From positions 1 through 5,831 of the forward strand of contig JAQTWR010000197.1 in the NCBI GenBank assembly GCA_028689195.1: a stretch of 5,831 nucleotides of DNA. Reading direction: 5' to 3'. Positions 5,505 through 5,831 of the stretch are shown here, piece by piece (the first letter of the stretch is position 1; every line of letters starts with the position of its first letter). The notes under the pieces are model-generated. The model searched no databases and was not told where the DNA came from. It saw only the letters and a list, made by a program, of their open reading frames with translations. The translations under genes were made by a program, and so were the position numbers. The stretch is from Anaerolineales bacterium (lineage in GTDB: Bacteria; Chloroflexota; Anaerolineae; Anaerolineales; Villigracilaceae).

Positions 5505-5673
5505 TTAATTAACGTGAATAATGGATAAGCCAAAAACATCAGCATGTCACCCTGACTGAGGGAACGTTTTTCAGCGACCGAAGGGTCTCAAATGAGCCGT
5601 TCCGAGATGCTTCGGGGAAAAAAACGCCCCTCAGCATGACATAATCCCGTTATCCATTATTGACGTTAATTAA
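5505..5673. repeat. Nested inverted repeat, 169 bp, with 24-bp outer arms
   Basis: The outer arms at 5505-5528 and 5650-5673 are complementary at 23 of 24 bases and start with TTAATTAACGT. Inside are further pairs in proper nesting order: ATGTCA 5544-5549 with 5637-5642, CTGAGGG 5556-5562 with 5628-5634, CGTTTTT 5565-5571 with 5620-5626, and CCGAAG 5578-5583 with 5610-5615. The inner part (about 5546-5640) resembles the common GTCACCCTGA...TCAGCATGAC dispersed repeat. It starts 15 bases after the regulator stop codon. It could be a MITE-like insertion or a large mRNA 3' hairpin. No encoded protein is apparent. Confidence 0.75.
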
Positions 5674-5713
5674 CGGCAAGCCGCCGGATTCCCAAGGGGG
5701 AAATGATGTTCTT

Positions 5714-5764
5714 GTTTAAGCCCTGTTTAAGCGGCGCTTAAACAAACTTCCACAAAACTTAAAC
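5714..5764. promoter_or_regulatory. Cluster of four GTTTAAG/CTTAAAC half-sites
   Basis: GTTTAAG occurs at 5714-5720 and 5725-5731. Its inverse CTTAAAC occurs at 5737-5743 and 5758-5764. The inner two form a perfect 9-bp dyad (5724-5732 and 5736-5744) with a 3-base centre. Starts are 11, 12 and 21 bases apart, close to one or two helical turns, so the sites would lie on roughly one face of the DNA. An operator for a gene beyond the right edge is the likeliest reading. Confidence 0.5.
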
Positions 5765-5800
5765 GCTACGTGGATGCGTTAAAACATCCGTCATGATATT

Positions 5801-5831
5801 AAAGGGGGCATGGAAATTTTCCCCGCCTCTG
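5801..5831 (+). other. Possible start of a gene running off the right edge
   Basis: An ATG at 5810 follows a purine run (AAAGGGGG, 5801-5808), and the frame (MEIFPAS) is open to the edge. Only seven codons are visible and the purine run is very close to the ATG, so this is weak. It would explain the half-site cluster just upstream. Confidence 0.2.

Noticed and set aside
5703..5741. 12-codon plus-strand mini-frame (ATG 5703, TAA 5739-5741) after AAGGGGG, covering part of the GTTTAAG array
   Set aside because: It could be a leader peptide, but it is too short, the purine run is only two bases from the ATG, and there is no visible attenuation structure.
4523..5831. Replication origin or phage attachment site in the repeat-rich non-coding DNA
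   Set aside because: I see no cluster of TTATCCACA-type DnaA boxes, no integrase gene and no tRNA end. The palindromes are better explained as dispersed repeats.

Overview
The window looks like bacterial chromosome from an environmental lineage. Class I methyltransferase, 7TM histidine kinase and NarL-type regulator genes, several palindromic dispersed repeats and the general codon style would fit Anaerolineae (Chloroflexota). That placement is an impression from gene style and repeat types, not a proof. There are six protein-coding genes, one cut by the left edge. I see no tRNA, rRNA, CRISPR array or transposase gene.

Left part (1-2168, + strand): the 3' portion of a 2-oxo acid dehydrogenase E2 gene, with the end of its lipoyl domain, an E3-binding domain and the catalytic domain. 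Its two interdomain linkers are written in short inverted repeats. A palindromic repeat (1119-1211) separates it from a class I SAM-dependent methyltransferase (1227-1844). A small tryptophan-rich protein of unknown function follows with no gap (1845-2168).

Middle (2280-2645, - strand): a small single-domain cupin resembling the TM1459 type, with one metal-ligand position changed to Asn. It is convergent with the methyltransferase operon and divergent from the kinase.

Right part (2700-5490, + strand): a membrane histidine kinase (HisKA_7TM, PAS-like, HisKA_3 and HATPase) and a NarL/LuxR-type response regulator. They are very likely a cognate pair, but 332 bp of repeats separates them. The kinase has a perfect extended -10 box placed so that transcription should start at its ATG, which suggests a leaderless mRNA. 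The regulator has a normal Shine-Dalgarno. A 27-bp sequence with 21 matches lies upstream of both genes and is a candidate shared operator, possibly for autoregulation.

The non-coding DNA is the most unusual part. It holds two copies of a ~62-bp dispersed repeat, one beginning on a stop codon. Between kinase and regulator sits a 119-bp MITE-like palindrome with perfect 10-bp terminal inverted repeats, flanked by identical 11-bp sequences. After the regulator comes a 169-bp nested inverted repeat with 24-bp arms (one mismatch). A cluster of four GTTTAAG/CTTAAAC half-sites near helical phase lies just before the right edge and probably belongs to a gene outside the window. I do not see a clearly new enzymatic system. 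The strongest leads are the shared motif, the leaderless kinase and the two composite palindromic elements.
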